Program-made: the position numbers and the translations under genes | NCBI GenBank assembly: GCA_902806395.1 | Contig: CADCWH010000366.1 | Location: 1 to 6,269 of the forward strand | Reading direction: 5' to 3' | Source: an uncultured Thermomicrobiales bacterium | GTDB lineage: Bacteria; Chloroflexota; Chloroflexia; Thermomicrobiales; UBA6265 | DNA: 6,269 nucleotides | Notes under the pieces: model-generated | The model's database searches: none | What the model was told of the DNA's origin: nothing | The model's input: only the letters and a program-made list of their open reading frames with translations | Shown: positions 1 through 6,147 of the stretch, piece by piece | Position numbering within the stretch: position 1 is the stretch's first letter | How the letters are laid out: each line of letters opens with the position of its first letter

Positions 1-174
1 GAAGTCGCCCCCGAGGTGACGGGTCGAAGTGGGCTGGTGGTCCACGGAGGCCGGTCCGGGTGCGCCCGATATCGCGCGAGACGAGAGCGGCTCCCCGGAG
101 CGGGGGCCGAAGCAAGGTGGTACCGCGGGTTCGCCCGTCCTTGCGCGAGAGCGCTGGGCGGGTTTCGTCGTTTT
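1..174 (+). promoter_or_regulatory. T-box riboswitch, tRNA-Val-responsive, 5' end cut by window edge
   Basis: This leader RNA senses the charging state of tRNA-Val and controls the valS gene that follows. Seen: the conserved T-box core at 114-142 (AAGGTGGTACCGCGG through CGTCCTT). The antiterminator pairs GCAAGG (112-117) with CCTTGC (139-144), leaves the 7-base bulge TGGTACC (118-124), then pairs GCGGG (125-129) with CCCGT (134-138) around a TTCG loop. The bulge bases TGGT can pair with ACCA, the 3' end of a tRNA with discriminator A, as in tRNA-Val. A stem III-like hairpin (89-95 with 102-108) sits just upstream. The first bases read GAA-GTC-GCC-nnn-GAG, matching the remembered 3' side of a specifier loop (GAA-codon-ACC-nnn-GAG), with GTC (valine) as specifier at 4-6. 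The rest of stem I lies outside the window, and I did not resolve stem II (about 16-88). Confidence 0.9.
134..174 (+). terminator. Regulatory terminator of the T-box leader
   Basis: CCCGTCC (134-140) pairs with GGGCGGG (156-162), including one G-U pair. After a small T/T internal loop, GCGC (143-146) pairs with GCGC (151-154) across a GAGA tetraloop (147-150). The run TTTCGTCGTTTT (163-174) follows as an imperfect U-tract. The 5' arm reuses bases 134-144 of the antiterminator, so the two folds exclude each other, as expected for transcription attenuation. The interrupted U-tract is weaker than a textbook terminator. A translational T-box is a less likely alternative, because the valS ribosome site lies more than 50 bases downstream. 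Confidence 0.75.
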
Positions 175-214
175 CCGGGGACCAGAGACCCGATCCCGGC
201 CAGTCGAGAGCGAA

Positions 215-221
215 GAGGAGG
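215..221 (+). promoter_or_regulatory. valS ribosome binding site
   Basis: GAGGAGG sits six bases before the ATG at 228. It is near-perfect Shine-Dalgarno sequence and decides the valS start. It lies downstream of the T-box terminator, so it is transcribed only when the terminator is avoided. Confidence 0.85.
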
Positions 222-227
222 TCCGGG

Positions 228-2918
228 ATGGCAGAGGTGATCGAGCGATCGGACGAAGCACGGAGCGGCGGGTCAGAACTGGCGAAATCCTATGACCCGG
301 TCGGTATCGAGCGGGGCCTCTACGACTGGTGGGACGAGTCAGGCTACTTCCAGCCACGGGATGGCGTTGGTAAGGCCTTCGTCGTCGTGATGCCACCGCC
401 CAACGTGACGGGCGAGCTGCACATCGGACATGCCCTGTTCGTCGCGGTCGAGGATGCGATGGTCCGTTGGCACCGGATGCGGGGCGAGCCGACGCTCTGG
501 ACGCCGGGTGCCGACCACGCCGGCATCGCCGGGCAGTGGGTGGTGGAACGGGAGTTGGCCACCGAAGGGCTGACCCGCCATGACCTTGGCCGTGAGGCGT
601 TCGTGGCCCGGGTCTGGGACTGGATGGACCGGTACCGGAGCCGGATCCGGGAGCAGATGAAGATCCTCGGCGCCTCATGCGACTGGACCCGCTTCGCGTT
701 CACGATGGATCCTGGTCCGGCCCGCGCGGTCCGCCACGCGTTCAAGCATCTCTACGATCGGGGCCTGATCTACCGGGGCGAACGCCTGATCTCCTGGTGC
801 CCCCGCTGCCGCACGGCTTTGTCCGACCTGGAGGTGGCCTACCGGGACGAGGCCTCGATGCTGTGGCACCTGGCCTATCCGGTCGAGGGTTCGGAGTCGG
901 GAGAGACGGTGGTGGTCGCCACCACCCGACCGGAGACGATGCTCGGGGATACGGCGGTGGCCGTGCATCCATCGGACGAGCGGTATGCCCACCTCGTCGG
1001 TCGTCGCCTGACACTGCCCATCGTCGGCCGTTCGATCCCGATCGTGGCCGACGAGGCCGTCGACCCGGCCTTTGGCTCGGGTGCGGTCAAGGTGACGCCG
1101 GCCCACGACCCCAATGACTTCGAGATCGGCCGTCGCCACGACCTGGCCTCGATCGCCGTGATCGACTTCGACGCGACCATGATGGGAGATGTCGGCCGGT
1201 TCGCGGGTATGTCGACCGCGGCGGCCAGGCTGGAGGTGGTGGCCGAACTCCGGCGCCTCGGAGTCCTGGTCCAGGAGGAGCCGCACACGCACTCGGTGGG
1301 GCACTGTTCTCGCTGCGACACGATCGTCGAGCCCCTCGTCAGCCCGCAATGGTGGGTGACGATGGCCCCGTTGGCCGCGCCGGCCGTCGATGCCGCCAAC
1401 GACGGGCGCCTCACCTTCGTGCCGGACCGGTTCCGTGGCGTCTACCTCAACTGGATGACCAACATCCGGGACTGGTGCATCTCGCGCCAGCTGTGGTGGG
1501 GCCACCGTATCCCCGTCTGGACCTGTCAGGCGGAAGGATGCGGCGAGATCACCGTCAGCGTGGAGGAGCGCCTGGATGCCTGCCCAGTGTGTGGTGGGGC
1601 GGTGGAGCAGGACCCCGACGTGCTAGACACCTGGTTTAGCTCCGGTCTATGGCCGTTCTCGACCGTAGGCTGGCCGGACCAGACGGAGGACCTACGGCGG
1701 TTCTATCCCTCCTCGGTGATGGAGACGGGTTACGACATCTTGTTCTTCTGGGTGGCCCGGATGGTCTTCTTCGGGATCGAGATCATGGGGGAGGTGCCCT
1801 TCCACACCGTCTACCTGCATGGAACGGTCCGAGACCCGGAAGGGGCTCGGATGAGCAAGACCAAGGGCAATTCGGAGGACCCGACCGAGATCACCGCCAA
1901 GTACGGTTCGGACGCCCTGCGGTTCACCCTCTTGACGCAGGCATCGCCGGGCAACGACATGCGGCTCAGCGAGCAACGCGTCGAGGCGGCCCGGAACTTC
2001 GCCAACAAACTGTGGAACGCGATCCGGTTCTCGCGGCGGTGGTTCGAGGCCAACGCGGTGCCAATTGGTCCCGACGGGCCACAGCGGCCGGAACCGGTGG
2101 CCCTGGTCGACCGCTGGGTGATCAGCCGCTGCGACGCGGTGACGGCCGAGGTCACATCGCTGATGGGCCAGCACCTCTATGGGGAGGCGGCCCGCCAGAT
2201 TCAGGATTTCGTGTGGTCCGAGCTATGTGACTGGTACATCGAGGCGGCCAAAGTCCGGCAGGGGACAGAGTACGAGGGGGAGGTCGCGGCGACCCTGGCC
2301 TACGTGGTCGAGCGGAGTCTGCGCCTCCTGCACCCGTTCATGCCATTCGTGACCGAATCGCTGTGGCAGGCCGTGCCGCACGCAGGTGACAGCATCATGG
2401 TGGCGGCTTGGCCGGAGGCGGGGCAGCGAGACGAGGCGGCCGAGGCGGGCTTCGGCGCCCTGATCGAGCTGGTTCGGGGGATCCGGAACGCACGCGCCGA
2501 GGCCGGAGTGGAACCCGGTCACCGGATCGCGGCCGACGTGTTCGGCGGCGGGGCGGCGGCGTCCATCGAGGTGGCACGAGCAGAACTCTCCAGCCTGGCG
2601 CGGATCGAGCCGACCGGGCTCAGGTTCGTGGCGGACCGGCCCGAGGCTGGCCCAGACGCCCTGACGGTGGTCGCCGGCGACGCGGTGGCGATCCTGCCGC
2701 TGGCGGGGATGATCGACGTCGCGGTCGAGGTCGAGCGACTCGACCGGGAATTGGAGGAGGCCCGGGTCGAACGGGGACGGGCCACCGCGCAGCTCTCAAA
2801 TGAAGCGTTCATCGGCCGCGCCCCGGCCAACGTGGTCGATGTCCAGCGTCGTCGCCTCGCCACGGCGGAGGAGAGGATCGCCGTGCTGGAAGGCCGGTTG
2901 GCGGCCCTGCGCGGGTGA
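228..2918 (+). CDS. valS: Valyl-tRNA synthetase (class I)
   Basis: This cytoplasmic enzyme attaches valine to tRNA-Val using ATP and hydrolyses mischarged threonyl-tRNA-Val. The product is 896 aa, normal for the family. Seen: the HIGH motif at residues 65-68 (after PPPNVTGEL); a CP1 editing domain with TTRPET at 232-237 and the AHDPND motif with Asp294; cysteine pairs C191/C194, C360/C363, C433/C438 and C452/C455, likely zinc knuckles; the KMSKS-type motif RMSKTKGN at 541-548; the anticodon-binding helical domain with EQRVEAARNFANKLWNA; and a C-terminal coiled-coil arm at about 826-896 carrying LSNEAFIGRAP, typical of ValRS tRNA-binding arms. The ATG at 228 has a strong GAGGAGG site. The frame stays open upstream to a GTG at 60, but that stretch is T-box RNA. 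Valine rather than isoleucine specificity rests on the C-terminal arm and the valine T-box. The stop overlaps the next gene's GTG. Confidence 0.97.
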   Translation: MAEVIERSDEARSGGSELAKSYDPVGIERGLYDWWDESGYFQPRDGVGKAFVVVMPPPNVTGELHIGHALFVAVEDAMVRWHRMRGEPTLWTPGADHAGIAGQWVVERELATEGLTRHDLGREAFVARVWDWMDRYRSRIREQMKILGASCDWTRFAFTMDPGPARAVRHAFKHLYDRGLIYRGERLISWCPRCRTALSDLEVAYRDEASMLWHLAYPVEGSESGETVVVATTRPETMLGDTAVAVHPSDERYAHLVGRRLTLPIVGRSIPIVADEAVDPAFGSGAVKVTPAHDPNDFEIGRRHDLASIAVIDFDATMMGDVGRFAGMSTAAARLEVVAELRRLGVLVQEEPHTHSVGHCSRCDTIVEPLVSPQWWVTMAPLAAPAVDAANDGRLTFVPDRFRGVYLNWMTNIRDWCISRQLWWGHRIPVWTCQAEGCGEITVSVEERLDACPVCGGAVEQDPDVLDTWFSSGLWPFSTVGWPDQTEDLRRFYPSSVMETGYDILFFWVARMVFFGIEIMGEVPFHTVYLHGTVRDPEGARMSKTKGNSEDPTEITAKYGSDALRFTLLTQASPGNDMRLSEQRVEAARNFANKLWNAIRFSRRWFEANAVPIGPDGPQRPEPVALVDRWVISRCDAVTAEVTSLMGQHLYGEAARQIQDFVWSELCDWYIEAAKVRQGTEYEGEVAATLAYVVERSLRLLHPFMPFVTESLWQAVPHAGDSIMVAAWPEAGQRDEAAEAGFGALIELVRGIRNARAEAGVEPGHRIAADVFGGGAAASIEVARAELSSLARIEPTGLRFVADRPEAGPDALTVVAGDAVAILPLAGMIDVAVEVERLDRELEEARVERGRATAQLSNEAFIGRAPANVVDVQRRRLATAEERIAVLEGRLAALRG

Positions 2919-3601
2919 GCGCCAGCGAACGCGACGATCGGCGGGCGGATGCCGGTCCGCCCGCCGATGTCCCCATGGGCCCCTCCCGGGACATCCCCCG
3001 ACTTCAGCGAGGCTTCTTCGCCCGTCCCTCCGTTGAGGTCGCGTCGGACCTGATCGGACGCGTCCTCCACGTGCGCGACGGTGACACCGTCCTGAGTGGC
3101 CTGATCGTAGAGGCCGAAGCGTACGGCGGCGAGACCGACCCGGCCGCGCACGCGTCCTTTCGCCGGAACGGCAATGTCCGGGTCGTATGGGGAACGCCAG
3201 GTTTGGTCTACATGTACACCGCTTATGGTCTCCACGCCATGTTAAATCTGGTGACTGACGTGGAAGGCCAGGCCGGGGCGGTCCTGATCCGGGCACTCGA
3301 ACCGGTCGCCGGGATAGACGTGATGCGGATCAGGCGGCCAGGCGTTCCCGACACGCGGCTCTGTGCCGGTCCGGGATCGCTCTGTCGAGCATGTGGGTTC
3401 ACGCTGGCCGACCAGGAGACCGACGTGGTGACGAGTGACCGCCTCTGGCTCACGGCCGGTGTGGGCCCTCGAGACCTCCGGGCGGGGGAGCGGATCGGGA
3501 TTACCCGGGCCGTGGAGTGGCGTTGGCGATTCTTCGACGCCGCGAGCCGGTCCGTCTCAGCTCACCGGCGGGGCGAACCGGTCCGCGGCGCAGTTGGCTG
3601 A
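2915..3601 (+). CDS. 3-methyladenine DNA glycosylase, AAG/MPG family
   Basis: This base-excision repair enzyme should flip out and remove alkylated purines such as 3-methyladenine, leaving an abasic site. Seen, by alignment from memory with human AAG: the catalytic segment VEAEAYGGETDPAAH with general base Glu68 (human E125), Tyr70 (Y127) and His79 (H136); the DNA-intercalating tyrosine in YTAYG (Tyr104, human Y162); Asn111 (N169); VLIRALEP with Arg126 (R182); GPGSLC at 152-157; and the closing RIGITRAVEWRWRFF. The segment after His79, normally like TPRN, is RRNGNVRVVWG here and one residue shorter. The GTG start overlaps the valS stop (GTGA), suggesting coupling, but has no clear ribosome site. 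An in-frame ATG at 2975 would give 208 aa, closer to the usual size, and would put the 13-bp inverted repeat in the leader. The family is sure; the start is not. Confidence 0.9.
   Translation: MSASERDDRRADAGPPADVPMGPSRDIPRLQRGFFARPSVEVASDLIGRVLHVRDGDTVLSGLIVEAEAYGGETDPAAHASFRRNGNVRVVWGTPGLVYMYTAYGLHAMLNLVTDVEGQAGAVLIRALEPVAGIDVMRIRRPGVPDTRLCAGPGSLCRACGFTLADQETDVVTSDRLWLTAGVGPRDLRAGERIGITRAVEWRWRFFDAASRSVSAHRRGEPVRGAVG
2937..2968. repeat. Perfect 13-bp inverted repeat, 6-base loop
   Basis: ATCGGCGGGCGGA (2937-2949) is exactly complementary to TCCGCCCGCCGAT (2956-2968), with TGCCGG as loop. In RNA this is a very stable GC-rich hairpin starting 18 bases after the valS stop and ending six bases before the alternative glycosylase ATG at 2975. 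No U-run follows, so it is not a standard intrinsic terminator. It could be a U-less terminator, a transcript-end protector, a translation block, or chance in GC-rich coding DNA. Confidence 0.8.
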
Positions 3602-3636
3602 CGGGGCAGGGGTATACTCGAACACCTACCGCCCCG
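3602..3636. repeat. Imperfect dyad between glycosylase gene and mutL
   Basis: CGGGGC (3602-3607) matches GCCCCG (3631-3636), and GGTA (3611-3614) matches TACC (3627-3630). A 3-base bulge (AGG, 3608-3610) interrupts one side and a 12-base loop closes it. The dyad begins directly after the glycosylase stop and covers the TATACT box. It may be a weak terminator for the upstream gene (no U-run follows), an operator, or chance. Confidence 0.45.
3613..3618 (+). promoter_or_regulatory. Possible -10 box of a mutL promoter
   Basis: TATACT differs from the TATAAT consensus at one base and is conspicuous in this GC-rich setting. It sits 54 bases before the mutL ATG, suiting a start near 3625. No good -35 lies at 16-18 bases; the nearest likeness, TTGGCT (3594-3599), is only 13 bases away. 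The promoter is therefore tentative. Confidence 0.35.
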
Positions 3637-3655
3637 CAGTCTCCGTCTCCCCCGC

Positions 3656-3661
3656 GAAGGA
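3656..3661 (+). promoter_or_regulatory. mutL ribosome binding site
   Basis: GAAGGA lies 11 bases before the ATG at 3673. Spacing is slightly long, but this is the only purine-rich site close to the codon at which MutL homology begins. Confidence 0.55.
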
Positions 3662-3672
3662 CGAATCGTCGC

Positions 3673-5409
3673 ATGCCGATACTGCGGCTGACGGACGAGA
3701 CGATCGGGAAGATCGCCGCCGGCGAGGTGGTGGAGCGCCCGGTCTCGGTCGTGAAAGAACTGGTCGAGAACAGCATCGACGCCGGGTCGCGAGACATCAG
3801 CGTCGCGATCGAGAGCGGTGGTTCGGTCCTGATCCAAGTGACCGACGACGGTGTGGGGATGTCCCCGGACGATCTCCTGTTGGCCATCGAGCGTCACGGG
3901 ACCTCGAAATTGACCACCTTCGAGGATCTCTCGACCCTGGCCACCTTGGGCTTCCGCGGGGAGGCTTTGCCCAGCATCGCCGCGGTATCTCGCTTCTCGG
4001 TCCGGAGCCGACCGGCGGGCAGCGACGCCGGATCCGAGCTGACGGTGGACCATGGCCTGCTCCGGCCCCTGCGCCCGGTGGCGATGCCGCCGGGCACAGT
4101 GGTGACCGTGCGCGACCTCTTCGGCAACGTGCCCGCCCGTAGAGCCTTCCTCCGACAACCCGGCACCGAGGCCTCCTACATCGGCCGGATGATCGGTGCC
4201 TACGCCTCCGCCTATCCCCGGATCCGGTTCCGACTGACCCACGATGGTCGCCAGGTCCTGGCCACGGACGGACGCGGCGACCAGGCCGCGATCGCGATCG
4301 CCGTTCACGGGCCGGAATTCGCGTCCGGCATCCTGCCGCTGCCCGACCTCGAGCCATCGCTCGCGGTGCCGGGGGTCACGGCCTCCGGATGGGTCAGCTT
4401 GCCCACGCTGACAAAGTCGCACCGCCAGGCGATGAACTTCTTCGTCAACGGTCGTTGGATCCAGCACCGCTCCCTCGGCTTCGCCTTGGAGGAGGCATAT
4501 CACAGCCTGTTGATGGTCGGGCGACACCCCGTAGCGATGGTCCACCTCACGCTCGACCCGGCAGCCGTCGACGTCAATGTCCACCCAACGAAGGCGGAAG
4601 TCCGGTTCCGCGACGAGCGGGCTGCCGCCCGGGCGGTCCAGCGGACGGCCCACGCCGCGCTGGCCGGAGCGCCCCGCGACCGGCTCCCGACCGTGACCTG
4701 GGACCGGCCGGCCGAACGGGATGACGCGGTGGCCCGCCCGCTGCCGATGTCGTTGCCTCCGGAGGCGGTCCGGGAGCCCCCGCTCGAGTCGGCACATGAT
4801 GAGGGACCGGCCCACCGGTCGGAGGACCACCCCTCCGGCCTGCCGATGCTGCGAGTGCTCGGTCAGATCGGGGCAAGTTTCATCATCGCCGAGGGACCGT
4901 CCGGCATGTACCTGATCGACCAGCACGCCGCTCACGAGCGAGTTCTGTTCGAGCGGATCATGGGGCAGTTGGCCAGGCAGTCCGTCGATCGCCAGCCCCT
5001 GCTGGAGCCGATGGTGATCGACCTGACGCCCGAGCAACTGGCGATGTGCGACCGGAGTCGGGACGAGTTGGCGGCGATCGGATTTGAGGTGGACCCGTTC
5101 GGGGACGGGTCGGTGGTAGTGCGCTCCGTCCCGGCGGTGGCGCGGGGTGGCAATTTGTCCGGGCGCTTCCGGGCCATCCTCGACGAACTCGTCAGCGGGG
5201 GGAACGGACAGTCATGGTTGGAGTCGGTGGCGATCAGCACCGCCTGCCATACCTCCATCCGTGCGGGCCAACCCCTCTCGATCCCGGAGATGCGCGAGTT
5301 GGTCGCCGAACTGGAGCGTTCGGCCCAGCCCCGGGCCTGCGGCCATGGTCGTCCGACGATGATCCACCTCACACAGGACGAGATGGCGCGGCAGTTCTCG
5401 AGGCGATAG
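3673..5409 (+). CDS. mutL: DNA mismatch repair protein MutL (endonuclease type)
   Basis: MutL links mismatch recognition by MutS to strand removal. The product is 578 aa. Seen in the GHKL ATPase domain (about 1-332): KELVENSIDAG (Glu29, Asn33), DDGVGM at 58-63, RHGTSKL at 74-80, GFRGEAL at 93-99, NFFVNGRW from 255, and NVHPTKAEVRF with Lys307. A short Pro/Glu/Arg-rich linker (about 333-392) follows. The dimerisation and nuclease domain (393-578) has DQHAAHERVLFE at 416-427, a full match to the DQHA(X)2E(X)4E metal site of nicking MutL proteins; QPLLEP at 441-446, matching the sliding-clamp-binding pattern; ACHTSIRAG around Cys525; and CGHGRPT at 556-562. Glycine replaces the usual proline of CPHGRP. 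The intact metal motif implies MutH-independent nicking. Homology starts at the ATG at 3673, although the frame is open upstream into the glycosylase gene. No mutS is in the window. Confidence 0.97.
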   Translation: MPILRLTDETIGKIAAGEVVERPVSVVKELVENSIDAGSRDISVAIESGGSVLIQVTDDGVGMSPDDLLLAIERHGTSKLTTFEDLSTLATLGFRGEALPSIAAVSRFSVRSRPAGSDAGSELTVDHGLLRPLRPVAMPPGTVVTVRDLFGNVPARRAFLRQPGTEASYIGRMIGAYASAYPRIRFRLTHDGRQVLATDGRGDQAAIAIAVHGPEFASGILPLPDLEPSLAVPGVTASGWVSLPTLTKSHRQAMNFFVNGRWIQHRSLGFALEEAYHSLLMVGRHPVAMVHLTLDPAAVDVNVHPTKAEVRFRDERAAARAVQRTAHAALAGAPRDRLPTVTWDRPAERDDAVARPLPMSLPPEAVREPPLESAHDEGPAHRSEDHPSGLPMLRVLGQIGASFIIAEGPSGMYLIDQHAAHERVLFERIMGQLARQSVDRQPLLEPMVIDLTPEQLAMCDRSRDELAAIGFEVDPFGDGSVVVRSVPAVARGGNLSGRFRAILDELVSGGNGQSWLESVAISTACHTSIRAGQPLSIPEMRELVAELERSAQPRACGHGRPTMIHLTQDEMARQFSRR

Positions 5410-5430
5410 GGCGCGTGGCGGCGCGGTGGA

Positions 5431-6147
5431 TTATTCGTCTTCGAGGGTGATCCAGCCGTGGCGCAGGGCGTAGATGACGGCCTGGGTGCGGTCGTTGACG
5501 GCCAGCTTGCGCAGGATCGACGTGATGTGGTTCTTGACGGTCTGGTCGGAGATCTGGAGGATCGAGGCGATCTCCTTGTTGCTGTTGCCCTGGGCGACAC
5601 AGTCGAGGATCTCGACCTCCCGCGGGGTCAGCGGAGAGAAGACCCCCTCGACCGGGGCCTCGCCCTGGGACAGCTCGCGGAACTGGTCCAACACCCGGGA
5701 GGCGACGAACGGGCGGGAGAGGACGTTCTCGTTGATGAGGTACTCGCCACGGGCCACCCGGCGAATCAAGGAGATGATCTGGCTCGGCTCGACATCCTTG
5801 GTGCTGTAGGCCGACGCCCCGACGCGGATGGCGTGGAACAGTTGCTCGTCGTCCTCGTGCATCGTCAGGATAATCACCCCGGTCTGCGGATGACGGCGCT
5901 TGAGGATGCGTGTCACCTCCAAGCCGCTCATGATCGGCATGTTGATGTCGATCAAGACCACGTCGGGAACAAATTGGTCAATCTGCTTGAGGGCCGCCTG
6001 ACCGTCGCTGGCCTCACCGACGACCAGCAGATCGGCCTCGTCCTCGATGCTCCACCGGATGCCGCGTCGGAAGAGCGGGTGGTCGTCCACGATGAGCACC
6101 TGGATGCGATTCATCGCCTGGCCCTTGCGTCGCGAGGGATCGCTCAT
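5431..6147 (-). CDS. Two-component response regulator, NarL/FixJ family
   Basis: This is a DNA-binding transcription regulator of 238 aa, activated by phosphorylation from a partner kinase. Seen: a receiver domain at about 14-133 with acidic pair Asp21-Asp22 (VLIVDDHPLFRRG), phospho-acceptor Asp67 (VVLIDINMP), switch Thr95 (ILTMHED) and Lys117 (AYSTKD); a linker of about 40 residues; and a LuxR-type helix-turn-helix at about 171-216 (LTPREVEILDCVAQGNSNKEIA, then QTVKNHITSILRKL). The ATG at 6147 overlaps the upstream kinase stop as ATGA and has GGAAAGG seven bases before it, so it is preferred over the in-frame ATG at 6114, where receiver homology nearly begins. Its end faces mutL, 21 bp away. 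The usual GYLLKD stretch reads AYSTKD. The sequence does not reveal the targets. Confidence 0.95.
   Translation of the reverse strand: MSDPSRRKGQAMNRIQVLIVDDHPLFRRGIRWSIEDEADLLVVGEASDGQAALKQIDQFVPDVVLIDINMPIMSGLEVTRILKRRHPQTGVIILTMHEDDEQLFHAIRVGASAYSTKDVEPSQIISLIRRVARGEYLINENVLSRPFVASRVLDQFRELSQGEAPVEGVFSPLTPREVEILDCVAQGNSNKEIASILQISDQTVKNHITSILRKLAVNDRTQAVIYALRHGWITLEDE

Noticed and set aside
60..227. Possible 56-codon N-terminal extension of ValRS from a GTG at 60.
   Set aside because: The stretch is the T-box core and terminator, its residues do not resemble ValRS, and the ATG at 228 has a near-perfect ribosome site.
175..227. Possible pairing of GGACC (179-183) with GGTCC (220-224) that would partly mask the valS ribosome site.
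   Set aside because: Only five base pairs, with competing local pairings such as CCGGG (175-179) with CCCGG (195-199). It is too weak to claim translational control.
3517..3672. In-frame upstream extension of mutL overlapping the glycosylase gene.
   Set aside because: MutL homology starts exactly at MPILRLTDETIGKIAAGEV from 3673, and the extra residues are out-of-frame glycosylase sequence.
4288..4301. 14-base palindrome GCGATCGCGATCGC inside mutL.
   Set aside because: It encodes alternating Ala-Ile codons in a conserved region and is readily explained by GC-rich codon choice; no second copy nearby suggests a site.
3562..5037. Long antisense open frame (491 codons) opposite mutL, and similar ones opposite valS (for example 675-1505).
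   Set aside because: Antisense frames stay open because of GC-rich third codon positions. The translations are Arg/Gly/His-rich, lack recognisable motifs, and oppose well-supported genes.
5410..5430. Shared terminator in the 21-bp gap between the converging mutL and regulator genes.
   Set aside because: I could find no inverted repeat or T-run in or around the gap.
6112..6114. Alternative regulator start (minus strand) giving MNRIQVLIVDDHP.
   Set aside because: Possible, since receiver domains often begin like this, but the ATGA overlap and GGAAAGG site favour 6147.
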